NCBI RefSeq assembly: GCF_018555685.1
Contig: NZ_JAFLWW010000017.1
Coordinates: 1 to 64,000 of the forward strand
Source of the DNA: Aminobacter anthyllidis
GTDB taxonomy: Bacteria; Pseudomonadota; Alphaproteobacteria; Rhizobiales; Rhizobiaceae
DNA length: 64,000 nt
Reading direction: 5' to 3'
The translations under genes and the position numbers were made by a program. The notes under the pieces are model-generated. The model searched no databases. It was not told where the DNA came from and saw nothing but the letters and a program-made list of their open reading frames with translations. Shown in pieces: positions 49,791 through 58,741 of the stretch (positions are counted from its first letter, which is position 1; each line of letters begins with the position of its first letter).

Positions 49791-50690
49791 ATGATAGACA
49801 AGCTTGAGTTCTTCATCGCACTCGCAAGGGAGCAACATTTCGGGCGCGCCGCCGAGGCATGCGGCGTCACCCAGCCGACGCTGTCCGCCGGCATCAAGCA
49901 ACTCGAGGACGTCCTCGGCGTGATGTTGGTGCAGCGCGGGTCGCGCTTCCAAGGCCTGACAACGGAGGGCCGGCAGGTGCTGGACTGGGCCAGGCGCATC
50001 GTCGGCGACACCCGGGCGATGCGCGAGGAAATGCGCGCCGCCCGCCACGGCCTTTCGGGCCGCATCCGCATCGCCGCCATCCCAACCGCACTCGCCATGG
50101 TTCCAAGGCTGACGACGCCGTTTCGCGAGAAGCACCCCGGCGTCACCTTCTCGATCCTGTCGCGCACCTCGATCGAAGTTCTGTCGCTGCTCGGCAATTT
50201 CGAGATCGACGCGGGAATCACCTATCTCGACAACGAGCCGCTCGGCCGGGTGACCAGCGTGCCGCTCTATGCCGAGCGCTACCAGCTGATCACGGCGGTG
50301 GGGAACGAATATTCCGATCGCGACAAGGTGACGTGGGAAGAGGTGAGCACGCTACCGCTGTGCCTTTTGACCCCCGACATGCAGAACCGCCGCATCATCG
50401 ACCAGCATCTCGCCGATGCCGGCGTGCAGGTGCGGCCGACGCTCGAATCGAACTCGATGATCGTGCTGTTCTCCCACATCAGGACCGGCAAGTGGTCGTC
50501 GATCATGCCGCTCAACCTCGCGGAAACGTTCGGTTTTGCCGAACCGATCCGGGCCATTCCGATCGTCGAACCGGATGCCAGCCACACCGTCGGACTGGTC
50601 GTGGCGCGGCGCGATCCGAACACGACGCTGGTGCAGGCGCTGCTTGACGAAGCCATGGCGCTGGCAGGCGATTTCCGCCGCAAGGCGTGA
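49791..50690 (+). CDS. LysR-family transcriptional regulator (probable formate dehydrogenase regulator)
   Basis: 299 aa. The N-terminal LysR helix-turn-helix has LEFFIALAREQHFGRAAEACGVTQPTLS, followed by a periplasmic-binding-protein-like effector domain. It lies directly upstream of, and in the same direction as, the fds operon, an arrangement in which a LysR protein activates formate dehydrogenase genes. A LysR-type box is found between it and fdsG. The effector is probably formate or a related metabolite. Confidence 0.88.
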   Translation: MIDKLEFFIALAREQHFGRAAEACGVTQPTLSAGIKQLEDVLGVMLVQRGSRFQGLTTEGRQVLDWARRIVGDTRAMREEMRAARHGLSGRIRIAAIPTALAMVPRLTTPFREKHPGVTFSILSRTSIEVLSLLGNFEIDAGITYLDNEPLGRVTSVPLYAERYQLITAVGNEYSDRDKVTWEEVSTLPLCLLTPDMQNRRIIDQHLADAGVQVRPTLESNSMIVLFSHIRTGKWSSIMPLNLAETFGFAEPIRAIPIVEPDASHTVGLVVARRDPNTTLVQALLDEAMALAGDFRRKA

Positions 50691-50718
50691 GCTATGATGC
50701 CCCTGCTTTCGTCCACTC

Positions 50719-50735
50719 GATAGAAAATTTTTATC
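50719..50735 (+). promoter_or_regulatory. Candidate LysR box upstream of fdsG
   Basis: The 17-nt near-perfect palindrome GATAGAAAATTTTTATC contains a T-N11-A core (T50721, A50733) and is AT-rich. It lies about 97 nt upstream of the fdsG GTG and just after the LysR gene. A promoter is likely to overlap the following AT-rich stretch. Confidence 0.6.
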
Positions 50736-50831
50736 ATGTGACGAAACAGCTTTATTGATTCCGACCCCCTAGATCGGGTTCAATAGGGATATAGCGCCCA
50801 AGTAAGGCGCCAGTGTCAGGGAGGGCGCTGC

Positions 50832-51311
50832 GTGGTCATGCAGCCTGCAAGTACCGAACTCGCCGCGCGAACCGCCGCGGTGATCAGCGAATTGAAGAAC
50901 CTCGAGGGTCCGCTGATCCCGATTCTTCATGGCGTCCAGGAAGAGTTTGGCTATGTTCCGCAGGAAACCCTGCCGATCATCGCCGAAGCGCTGAACCTGT
51001 CGCGCGCCGAAGTGCACGGCGTCTTCACCTTCTACCATGATTTCCGCCACCACCCCGCGGGCCGGCATGTGCTCAAGGTCTGCCAGGCCGAAGCCTGCCA
51101 GTCGATGGGCAGCGACGCGATCGCCGCCCAGATCAAGCAGAAGTTCGGCATCGGCTTCCACGAGACCAGCAAGGACGGCGCCGTGACACTGGAGCCGATC
51201 TACTGCCTCGGCCTGTGTGCCTGTGCCCCTGCCGCGATGCTCGACGGCGAAGTGATCGGCCGTCTCGATGCCGACAAGATCGATGAAATCGCCGAGGAGA
51301 TCCGCTCATGA
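50832..51311 (+). CDS. fdsG: NAD-dependent formate dehydrogenase, gamma subunit (NuoE-like)
   Basis: 159 aa, a [2Fe-2S] thioredoxin-fold subunit that passes electrons from FdsA toward FdsB. The four cluster cysteines appear in VCQAEACQS (two) and LGLCAC (two), with the upstream IPILHGVQEEFGYVPQETLPI and GVFTFYHDFRHHPAG helices. The GTG start follows a GGGAGG site. The last 4 nt overlap fdsB, so the two are translationally coupled. Confidence 0.93.
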   Translation: MVMQPASTELAARTAAVISELKNLEGPLIPILHGVQEEFGYVPQETLPIIAEALNLSRAEVHGVFTFYHDFRHHPAGRHVLKVCQAEACQSMGSDAIAAQIKQKFGIGFHETSKDGAVTLEPIYCLGLCACAPAAMLDGEVIGRLDADKIDEIAEEIRS

Positions 51312-52864
51312 GCGTGACGATCTACATTCCCGGCGATTCGGGTTCGCTGTCGCTCGGCGCCGAAAAGGTCGCCAAGGCGGTCGAAAAAGAGATTGCAGCG
51401 CGCGGCATCGACGCCAGGATCGTGCGCAACGGTTCACGTGGCCTGTACTGGCTCGAGCCAATGGTCGAGGTCGTCACCGATGCTGGCCGCGTTGCCTACG
51501 GCCCTGTAGCAGCCAAGGACGTGGCATCGCTGTTTGACGCAGGTTTCGTCACCGGCGGTGAGCACAGACTTTCGCTCGGCGATCCGGAAAAGCTGCCCTT
51601 CGTCGCCAAGCAGACGCGCCTGACCTTCGCCCGTTGCGGCATCACCGATCCGATCTCGCTGGAAGATTACGAAGCGCATGGCGGCTTGGTCGGCCTGCGC
51701 AATGCCGTTGCCATGGCTCCCGCCGACATCGTCAAGCAGGTGACCGAGTCCGGCCTGCGCGGCCGCGGCGGCGCGGGCTTCCCGACCGGCATCAAGTGGA
51801 AGACGGTCCTCGATACGCCGGGCGAGCAGAAATACATCGTCTGCAACGCCGACGAAGGCGACTCGGCTACCTTTGCCGACCGCATGATCATGGAAGGCGA
51901 CCCCTTCGTTTTGATCGAAGGCATGGCGATTGCCGGCCTCGCGACGCACGCGACCAAGGGCTACGTCTACATCCGTTCCGAATACCCGCATGCGATCGCG
52001 GTGATGGAAAAGGCCGTGCAGGTCGCCCGTCGCGCGGGCATTCTCGGCAAGAGCGTTCTCGGATCCTCCCAAGGCTTCGACATCGAGATCCGCTCGGGTG
52101 CCGGCGCCTATGTCTGCGGCGAGGAAACCTCACTGCTCAACAGCCTCGAAGGCAAGCGCGGCGTGGTGCGTGCCAAGCCGCCGCTGCCGGCGATCCAGGG
52201 CCTGTTTGGCAAGCCCACCGTCATCAACAACGTGATTTCGCTCGCCTCCGTGCCAATCGTGATGGACAAGGGCGCCCAGTACTACAAGGACTTCGGCATG
52301 GGTCGCTCGCGCGGCACCATCCCGATCCAGATCGCCGGCAACGTCAAGCATGGCGGCCTGTTCGAAGTGGCCTTCGGCCTGACGCTGGGCGAGATCGTCG
52401 ACGAGATCGGCGGCGGCACCGCAACCGGCCGCCCGGTCAAGGCGGTGCAGGTCGGCGGCCCGCTGGGCGCCTATTTCCCGCGCGCGCTGTTCGACACGCC
52501 GTTCGACTACGAAGAATTTGCCAAGCGCGATGGCCTGATCGGCCATGCCGGCATCACCGTTTTCGACGACAGCGCCGACATGCTGAAGCAGGCACGCTTC
52601 GCCATGGAATTCTGCGCCATCGAAAGCTGTGGCAAGTGCACGCCCTGCCGCATCGGCTCGACGCGCGGCGTCGAGACGCTCGACAAGCTCAAGCAGAACA
52701 TCGAGCCGGAAAAGCAGCTCGCGCTGGTGACCGACCTCTGCAACACGATGAAGTTTGGTTCGTTGTGCGCACTGGGTGGCTTCACGCCCTACCCTGTGAT
52801 GAGCGCCATCAACCATTTCCCCGAAGATTTCCGACCGGCAGCGGTCGCCCAGGCAGCGGAATAG
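51308..52864 (+). CDS. fdsB: NAD-dependent formate dehydrogenase, beta subunit (NuoF-like)
   Basis: 518 aa, binds FMN and NAD and holds one [4Fe-4S] cluster. The N-terminal ~110 residues are a second thioredoxin-like domain (NuoE fusion). GRGGAGFPTGIKWK is the FMN-phosphate/NADH loop, NADEGDSATFADR follows, and GKCTPCRIGSTR carries three of the four cluster cysteines. Electrons arriving from FdsG reduce NAD+ to NADH here. Confidence 0.94.
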   Translation: MSVTIYIPGDSGSLSLGAEKVAKAVEKEIAARGIDARIVRNGSRGLYWLEPMVEVVTDAGRVAYGPVAAKDVASLFDAGFVTGGEHRLSLGDPEKLPFVAKQTRLTFARCGITDPISLEDYEAHGGLVGLRNAVAMAPADIVKQVTESGLRGRGGAGFPTGIKWKTVLDTPGEQKYIVCNADEGDSATFADRMIMEGDPFVLIEGMAIAGLATHATKGYVYIRSEYPHAIAVMEKAVQVARRAGILGKSVLGSSQGFDIEIRSGAGAYVCGEETSLLNSLEGKRGVVRAKPPLPAIQGLFGKPTVINNVISLASVPIVMDKGAQYYKDFGMGRSRGTIPIQIAGNVKHGGLFEVAFGLTLGEIVDEIGGGTATGRPVKAVQVGGPLGAYFPRALFDTPFDYEEFAKRDGLIGHAGITVFDDSADMLKQARFAMEFCAIESCGKCTPCRIGSTRGVETLDKLKQNIEPEKQLALVTDLCNTMKFGSLCALGGFTPYPVMSAINHFPEDFRPAAVAQAAE

Positions 52865-52875
52865 GAGACAACATC

Positions 52876-55755
52876 ATGGGTCTCATTCACGAAATCGACT
52901 TCGGCACCCCTGCCTCCAAGTCCGAAAAGCAGGTCACGCTGACCGTCGACGGCTTCGAGGTCACCGTGCCTGAAGGCACCTCGATCATGCGCGCCTCGAT
53001 GGAAGCGGGCATCGCCATTCCGAAACTCTGCGCCACCGACATGGTCGACGCCTTCGGCTCGTGCCGGCTTTGCCTGGTCGAGATCGAGGGCCGCAACGGC
53101 ACGCCGTCGTCCTGCACGACGCCCGTCATGCCGGGCATGGTGGTGCACACCCAGACCGGCCGTCTCAAGGACATCCGCAAGGGCGTGATGGAGCTCTACA
53201 TCTCCGATCACCCGCTCGACTGCCTGACCTGTGCCGCCAATGGCGACTGCGAGCTGCAGGACATGGCCGGCGCCGTCGGCCTGCGCGACGTGCGCTACGG
53301 CTATGAGGGCGACAACCACGTTCGCGCCAAGAACGACGGCGTCGAAAACTTCAAGTGGATGGCCAAGGACGAGTCCAACCCCTACTTCACCTACGATCCC
53401 TCCAAGTGCATCGTCTGCTCGCGCTGCGTGCGGGCCTGTGAAGAGGTCCAGGGCACCTTCGCGCTGACCATCGAAGGCCGTGGCTTCGGCTCACGCGTGT
53501 CGCCCGGCGCGCATGAACTGTTTCTCGACAGCGAGTGTGTATCCTGCGGCGCCTGCGTGCAGGCATGCCCGACGGCGACGCTGACGGAAAAGTCGGTCAT
53601 CCAGATCGGCCAGCCGGAACACTCGGTCGTCACCACCTGCGCCTATTGCGGCGTCGGCTGCTCGTTCAAGGCCGAAATGCGCGGCGACGAACTGGTGCGC
53701 ATGGTGCCGTGGAAGGACGGCAAGGCCAATCGCGGCCACAGCTGCGTCAAGGGCCGCTTCGCCTATGGCTATGCCACGCACAAGGAGCGCATCCTCAACC
53801 CGATGATCCGCGAGAACATCGCCGACCCGTGGCGCGAAGTGTCGTGGGAAGAGGCACTCGAGTACACGGCCAAGGAATTCCGTCGCATCCAGTACCAGTA
53901 TGGCCGCGGGGCCATCGGCGGCATCACCTCGTCGCGCTGCACCAATGAGGAAACCTTCCTCGTGCAGAAGCTGATCCGCCAGGGCTTTGGCAACAACAAC
54001 GTCGACACCTGCGCGCGTGTCTGCCATTCGCCGACCGGCTACGGCCTCGGCCAGACCTACGGCACGTCGGCCGGCACCCAGGACTTCGACTCGGTCGAAG
54101 ACACCGATGTCGCGCTGATCATCGGCGCCAACCCGGCCTCGGCCCACCCGGTGTTCGCTTCGCGCCTGAAGAAGCGCCTGCGCGCCGGCGCCAAGCTGAT
54201 CGTCATCGACCCGCGCCGCACCGAGATGGTGAAGTCGGCCCATATCGAGGCGGCACATCACCTGGCGCTGAAGCCGGGCACGAACGTCGCCGTGGTCACC
54301 GCGATCGCGCATGTCATCGTCACCGAAGGCCTGTTCGACGAGAAGTTCATCCGCGAGCGCTGCGACTGGTCGGAGTTCGAAGACTACGCTTCGTTCGTCT
54401 CGGATGAGCGCCACAGCCCCGAAGAAGTCGAAAAGCTGTCCGGCGTTCCGGCCGAAACGATCCGCGGCGCTGCCCGCCTGTATGCCACCGGCGGCAATGG
54501 CGCGATCTACTACGGCCTCGGTGTGACCGAGCACAGCCAGGGCTCGACGACCGTCATCGGTATCGCCAACCTCGCCATGCTGACCGGCAATATCGGCCGC
54601 AAGGGCGTCGGCGTGAACCCGCTGCGCGGCCAGAACAACGTTCAGGGCGCCTGCGACATGGGCTCGTTCCCGCACGAACTGCCGGGCTACCGGCACATTT
54701 CGGGCGACGCCGTGCGTGACATCTATGACAGCCTGTGGGGCGTCAAGCTCGACAACGAACCAGGCCTGCGCATTCCCAACATGCTGGATGCCGCCGTCGA
54801 CGGCACCTTCAAGGGCATCTACATCCAGGGTGAAGACATCCTGCAGTCGGACCCCGACACCAAGCACGTCTCGGCCGGCCTGGAAGCCATGGAATGCGTC
54901 GTCGTGCAGGACCTGTTCCTCAACGAGACCGCCAACTACGCCCACGTGTTCCTGCCCGGCTCGACCTTCCTCGAGAAGGACGGCACCTTCACCAATGCCG
55001 AGCGCCGCATCAACCGCGTGCGCAAGGTGATGGCCCCGAAGAACGGCCTCGCCGACTGGGAAGTGACGCAGCGCCTCGCCCAGGCGATGGGCCTGAACTG
55101 GAACTACAAGCACCCCTCCGAGATCATGGACGAGGTCGCCAAGACGACGCCGAGCTTCGCCAATGTCTCCTATGAATTCCTGGATAAGATGGGCTCGGTG
55201 CAGTGGCCGTGTAACGAAAAGGCGCCGGAAGGCACCCCGATCATGCACATAGACGGCTTCGTGCGTGGCAAGGGCAAGTTCATCCGCACCGAATATGTCG
55301 CGACCGACGAAAAGACCGGCCCGCGCTTCCCGCTGCTTTTGACCACCGGCCGCATCCTCAGCCAGTACAATGTCGGCGCGCAGACCCGTCGCACCGAGAA
55401 CGTCGCCTGGCATGCTGAGGATCTGCTGGAAATCCACCCGCACGATGCCGAAAACCGTGGCCTGCGCGATGGCGACTGGGTGCGGCTGCAGAGCCGCGCC
55501 GGGGAGACGACGCTGCGCGCGCAGATCACTGATCGCGTGTCGCCGGGTGTGGTCTACACCACCTTCCACCACCCCGACACGCAGGCCAACGTCATCACCA
55601 CCGACTTCTCCGACTGGGCAACCAACTGTCCGGAGTACAAGGTGACGGCGGTTCAGGTCGGCGCCTCCAACGGGCCGTCGGAATGGCAGAAGGAATACAA
55701 CGAGCAGGCTCAGCAGAGCCGCCGCATCGCCGGCCATCTGGAAGCCGCGGAGTGA
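52876..55755 (+). CDS. fdsA: NAD-dependent formate dehydrogenase, alpha (catalytic Mo) subunit
   Basis: 959 aa, oxidises formate to CO2 at a Mo-bis-MGD cofactor. Domains in order: [2Fe-2S] domain (LCATDMVDAFGSCRLC), His/Cys cluster (HPLDCLTCAANGDCELQ), two [4Fe-4S] ferredoxin motifs (CIVCSRCVRACEEVQ, CVSCGACVQACPTAT), the MopB [4Fe-4S] motif (CAYCGVGCSFK) and catalytic domain with the Mo-ligand Cys in ARVCHSPTGYG. There is no in-frame TGA at that place, so it is Cys- and not selenocysteine-dependent. The ATG at 52876 follows AGGAG; the longer open frame upstream is the fdsB shadow. Confidence 0.95.
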   Translation: MGLIHEIDFGTPASKSEKQVTLTVDGFEVTVPEGTSIMRASMEAGIAIPKLCATDMVDAFGSCRLCLVEIEGRNGTPSSCTTPVMPGMVVHTQTGRLKDIRKGVMELYISDHPLDCLTCAANGDCELQDMAGAVGLRDVRYGYEGDNHVRAKNDGVENFKWMAKDESNPYFTYDPSKCIVCSRCVRACEEVQGTFALTIEGRGFGSRVSPGAHELFLDSECVSCGACVQACPTATLTEKSVIQIGQPEHSVVTTCAYCGVGCSFKAEMRGDELVRMVPWKDGKANRGHSCVKGRFAYGYATHKERILNPMIRENIADPWREVSWEEALEYTAKEFRRIQYQYGRGAIGGITSSRCTNEETFLVQKLIRQGFGNNNVDTCARVCHSPTGYGLGQTYGTSAGTQDFDSVEDTDVALIIGANPASAHPVFASRLKKRLRAGAKLIVIDPRRTEMVKSAHIEAAHHLALKPGTNVAVVTAIAHVIVTEGLFDEKFIRERCDWSEFEDYASFVSDERHSPEEVEKLSGVPAETIRGAARLYATGGNGAIYYGLGVTEHSQGSTTVIGIANLAMLTGNIGRKGVGVNPLRGQNNVQGACDMGSFPHELPGYRHISGDAVRDIYDSLWGVKLDNEPGLRIPNMLDAAVDGTFKGIYIQGEDILQSDPDTKHVSAGLEAMECVVVQDLFLNETANYAHVFLPGSTFLEKDGTFTNAERRINRVRKVMAPKNGLADWEVTQRLAQAMGLNWNYKHPSEIMDEVAKTTPSFANVSYEFLDKMGSVQWPCNEKAPEGTPIMHIDGFVRGKGKFIRTEYVATDEKTGPRFPLLLTTGRILSQYNVGAQTRRTENVAWHAEDLLEIHPHDAENRGLRDGDWVRLQSRAGETTLRAQITDRVSPGVVYTTFHHPDTQANVITTDFSDWATNCPEYKVTAVQVGASNGPSEWQKEYNEQAQQSRRIAGHLEAAE

Positions 55756-55767
55756 TGGCTACGCTGA

Positions 55768-55912
55768 TAATCTCCCCCCTTGAGGGGGAGATGTCGCCGA
55801 AGGCGACAGAGGGGGTAGCCTCAGAACGTAACACCAATGGGCCGAGCGCTGCCGCCCGGACCCCACCCGGCCGCTTCGCGGCCACCCTCCCCTCAAGGGG
55901 GAGGGAAAGGCC
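55768..55912. repeat. Palindromic repeat between fdsA and fdhD
   Basis: The family seen at 30.1 and 46.2 kb recurs here: ATAATCTCCCCCCTTGAGGG with GGGGGAGATG and a matching CCCTCCCCTCAAGGGGGAGGG copy, spanning about 145 nt and ending just before the fdhD ATG. It may dampen fdhD expression relative to fdsA. Confidence 0.75.
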
Positions 55913-55918
55913 CGTATC

Positions 55919-56746
55919 ATGATCGACCGCCCCGCCATCACCCAGACAAGCCGCCTCGCCCGCCGGGCGAGCGGCACGACGGTGGCCAATCGCATGGTGC
56001 CGGAGGAGACGCCAATCGCGCTGTCTTACGGCGGCACCACGCATGCGGTGATGATGGCGAGCCCGGCCGACTTCGAGGATTTCGCGCTCGGCTTCTCGCT
56101 GACCGAAGGCATCATCGGCTCGGTTGAAGAGATCGAGTCGATCGAGGTTCAGGATGTCGAGGCCGGCATCGACATCCAGATCAGGCTCAAGGACAAGGCC
56201 AACAAGCGCTTCGAGCTACGACGACGCCGGCTTGCCGGCCCTGTCGGCTGTGGCCTGTGCGGCATCGAATCCATCGAAGAAGCGATGCGCTCGGTCGACG
56301 ACGTGCACCAGCCAAGGCTCGGGCTTTCCGCCGATGACATCGTTCAGGCGGTGAAACTGCTCTCCAAGGTGCAGCCGCTGCATGCGGAGACCGGCGCGGT
56401 ACATGCTGCCGGCTTCTATGTGCCTGGCAAGGGCATCGTTGCGGCGCGCGAGGATGTCGGCCGCCACAATGCGCTCGACAAGCTCGCCGGCGCGCTCGAC
56501 AAGGCCAACATTGACGGCGGCTCTGGCGCCGTGGTGGTGACCAGCCGCGTGTCGGTGGAAATGGTGCAGAAGACGGCGGCCATCGGCGCACCCTTCATCA
56601 TTGCCGTTTCGGCGCCGACTGCATTGGCCATCCGCACCGCCGAACAGGCCGGCATGACGCTGATTGCGCTCGTGCGTGGCGACGATTTCGACATCTTCAC
56701 CCATCCAGACCGCGTCAGTACCGGAGCCGCCAAAAATGTCGCATGA
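55919..56746 (+). CDS. fdhD: Formate dehydrogenase sulfurtransferase FdhD
   Basis: 275 aa. Moves sulfur from the IscS cysteine desulfurase to the Mo cofactor, which FdsA requires. The conserved CxxC is in PVGCGLCGIES, and the C-terminal Rossmann-like half has VGRHNALDKLAGAL and VTSRVSVEMVQKTA. The gene follows fdsA across a repeat element and overlaps the fdsD start, forming fdsG-B-A-fdhD-fdsD. There is no good ribosome site before ATG 55919. Confidence 0.93.
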   Translation: MIDRPAITQTSRLARRASGTTVANRMVPEETPIALSYGGTTHAVMMASPADFEDFALGFSLTEGIIGSVEEIESIEVQDVEAGIDIQIRLKDKANKRFELRRRRLAGPVGCGLCGIESIEEAMRSVDDVHQPRLGLSADDIVQAVKLLSKVQPLHAETGAVHAAGFYVPGKGIVAAREDVGRHNALDKLAGALDKANIDGGSGAVVVTSRVSVEMVQKTAAIGAPFIIAVSAPTALAIRTAEQAGMTLIALVRGDDFDIFTHPDRVSTGAAKNVA

Positions 56747-56987
56747 AGAGCACAAGATGGGGACGAAGGAAAAGCTCGTCTACATGGCGAACCAGATCGC
56801 GACCTTCTTCGAATCCAAGCCGCACGACGAAGGCGTGGCCGGTGTCGCCAAGCACATCAACGATTTCTGGGACCCGCGCATGCGCCGCCAGTTCTTCGAG
56901 ATGTTCGACGAAGGCGGCAAGGGCATGAAGCCGCTGGTGATCGAAGCGGCCGCCACGATCCGTCGCCCCAGGCAGGACGCAGCCTGA
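56736..56987 (+). CDS. fdsD: Formate dehydrogenase delta subunit
   Basis: 83 aa, small accessory subunit of the Fds complex, soluble and helical. The core KEKLVYMANQIATFFESKPH and GVAKHINDFWDPRMRRQFF match FdsD. The start overlaps the fdhD end by 11 nt. Its role in Fds enzymes is assembly or stability of the complex. Confidence 0.92.
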   Translation: MSHEEHKMGTKEKLVYMANQIATFFESKPHDEGVAGVAKHINDFWDPRMRRQFFEMFDEGGKGMKPLVIEAAATIRRPRQDAA

Positions 56988-57055
56988 CCGCAGGAGCGGG
57001 GCCAGGCGAAGCCCCTCACCTCCCAGCCTGAAACCTGTTATGTTAGCCATTCCTG

Positions 57056-58636
57056 ATGCAATTCGCAGGCGGAATGGCTGTGCCAAGGCCGATCGCTACT
57101 CGATATGCGCGCAGCGGTGACGTCCGGATCGCCTATCAGGTGGTTGGCCAGGGTCCGCTCGACCTCGTCTTCGTTCCCGGCTTCATCTCCAATCTCGACC
57201 TGCACTGGGAAGACGAAGGCTACAGCCGGCTGCTTTCCCGCCTGTCCGCGTTCTCGCGCCTGATCCTGTTCGACAAGCGCGGCACCGGGCTTTCCGACCG
57301 CGTCGACGCACACGCTCTGCCAAGCCTCGAAACGCGCATGGACGACGTGCGCGCGGTTATGGATGCCGCCGGCTCCAGCCGCGCGGCGATCCTCGGCGCC
57401 TCCGAGGGGGCACCAATGGCGATCCTGTTTGCCGCGACCTATCCCGAGCGAACGCGCTCGCTCGTGCTTTATGCCGGCTACGCCCATTTCCACAAATGGG
57501 TGATGGACCCGGTCCGGCTGCAGGCGTTCATCGAAGCCACCGAGACTTCCTGGGGCACAGGCGCTACGCTTCAGAACTTCGCCCCGGGGCGTCTCGACGA
57601 CGCACGCTTCGCCGCTTGGTGGGCGCGCTTCGAGCGGCTGTCGGCGAGCCCGACGGCGGCGGCGGCACTTGCCCGCATGAACGCCGAAATCGACGTGCGT
57701 GGGGTTCTGGCCAGCATCCGGGCACCGACGCTTTTGGTCCACCGCCGCAACGACGCGCGGGTCGACCCCGACGCCAGCCGCTATCTGGCGCGCAAGATTC
57801 CAGGCGCGCGCCTCGCCGAGGTCAGCGGCCGCGACCATCCCATCTGGACCGGCGACGTCAACCGCGTCGCCGACCTGATCGAGGAATTCCTGACCGGCAC
57901 GCATGCGCCGGCCGATACCGAGCGCGTGCTTGCCGCCCTTCTGGTGACGCGCATTTCGGATACGGCGCGCCTCGGCGACAGGATGTGGAGCGAACGCAGC
58001 CAGCGCTTCCATGAGACCTGGCGGCTGCTTGTCGGCCGCCATGGCGGCCGCATCGCCGACCAACATGGCGAGGTGATGATTTCGCGCTTCGATGGGCCGG
58101 CGCGCGCCATACGCTGTGCTGCGGCACTGCGCGAGGCCGCCCAGGGCATCGGCATCGCCAGTGCCCAGGGAGTGCATGTCGGCGAGGTCGAGCTGCGGGC
58201 TGCGCCGTCCGGCCTGACGATGCGCGTCGCGCTTCAGATCGCCGAGCATGCCGGGCGCGACAGCATCCTTGCCTCGCGGCTGGTGGCTGACCTGGCCGCC
58301 GGCTCAGGCCTGCGGTTCAGCGATGCCGGACGGGTGGTGCTCGACGATCTCGACGACCCGCTGGCGCTGGTCGAAGCGACATCGGAACAGCATCTCGAAC
58401 CGGCCTGTCAAAGCCGGACGGTCGCTGCCGAGCCGTCGGCGCTGACCGCGCGCGAAAACGAGGTCGTGGCGCTGATTGCGGACGGCAAGAGCAACGCCAC
58501 GATCGCCGCCGAACTCAACCTCAGCGAACACACGGTGAAGCGCCATGTCGCCAACATCCTGATGAAGCTCGACCTGCCGTCGCGGGCAGCGGCGGCGGCA
58601 TTCGCGGTACGCCAGACTGGCCCGGACGGGCCATAG
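57056..58636 (+). CDS. Alpha/beta-hydrolase - degenerate nucleotide cyclase - LuxR regulator fusion
   Basis: 526 aa with three parts. Residues about 15-280 are an alpha/beta hydrolase with nucleophile S116 (GASEG), likely acid D233 (HRRNDAR) and base H261 (SGRDHP). Residues about 290-445 resemble a class III adenylate/guanylate cyclase domain ending FDGPARAIRCA, but the metal-binding Asp positions are lost: the usual DI motif reads TRISD, and the GDG loop reads QHGEV. Residues about 460-520 are a LuxR helix-turn-helix (LTARENEVVALIADG, NLSEHTVKRHVANI). It may be a ligand-responsive transcription factor controlling the genes that follow. The ATG at 57074 is an alternative start. Confidence 0.85.
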   Translation: MQFAGGMAVPRPIATRYARSGDVRIAYQVVGQGPLDLVFVPGFISNLDLHWEDEGYSRLLSRLSAFSRLILFDKRGTGLSDRVDAHALPSLETRMDDVRAVMDAAGSSRAAILGASEGAPMAILFAATYPERTRSLVLYAGYAHFHKWVMDPVRLQAFIEATETSWGTGATLQNFAPGRLDDARFAAWWARFERLSASPTAAAALARMNAEIDVRGVLASIRAPTLLVHRRNDARVDPDASRYLARKIPGARLAEVSGRDHPIWTGDVNRVADLIEEFLTGTHAPADTERVLAALLVTRISDTARLGDRMWSERSQRFHETWRLLVGRHGGRIADQHGEVMISRFDGPARAIRCAAALREAAQGIGIASAQGVHVGEVELRAAPSGLTMRVALQIAEHAGRDSILASRLVADLAAGSGLRFSDAGRVVLDDLDDPLALVEATSEQHLEPACQSRTVAAEPSALTARENEVVALIADGKSNATIAAELNLSEHTVKRHVANILMKLDLPSRAAAAAFAVRQTGPDGP

Positions 58637-58741
58637 GACCAGTGGCCTTTTCGGGCGAAGCGGCAACGCTGCGCCAGGGGCTAGAGTTCTTCCCAAGCAG
58701 GCAGGCGAAAACAGCGCCTGATCCTGCAAATGGAGGAAGAG

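Noticed and set aside
51634-52875. An upstream extension of fdsA of 414 residues
   Set aside because: It overlaps fdsB in another frame and has Arg-rich, low-complexity content. fdsA has its own AGGAG site and family start at 52876.
52876-55755. Selenocysteine formate dehydrogenase
   Set aside because: The Mo-ligand position is Cys (ARVCHSP) and the frame has no internal TGA.
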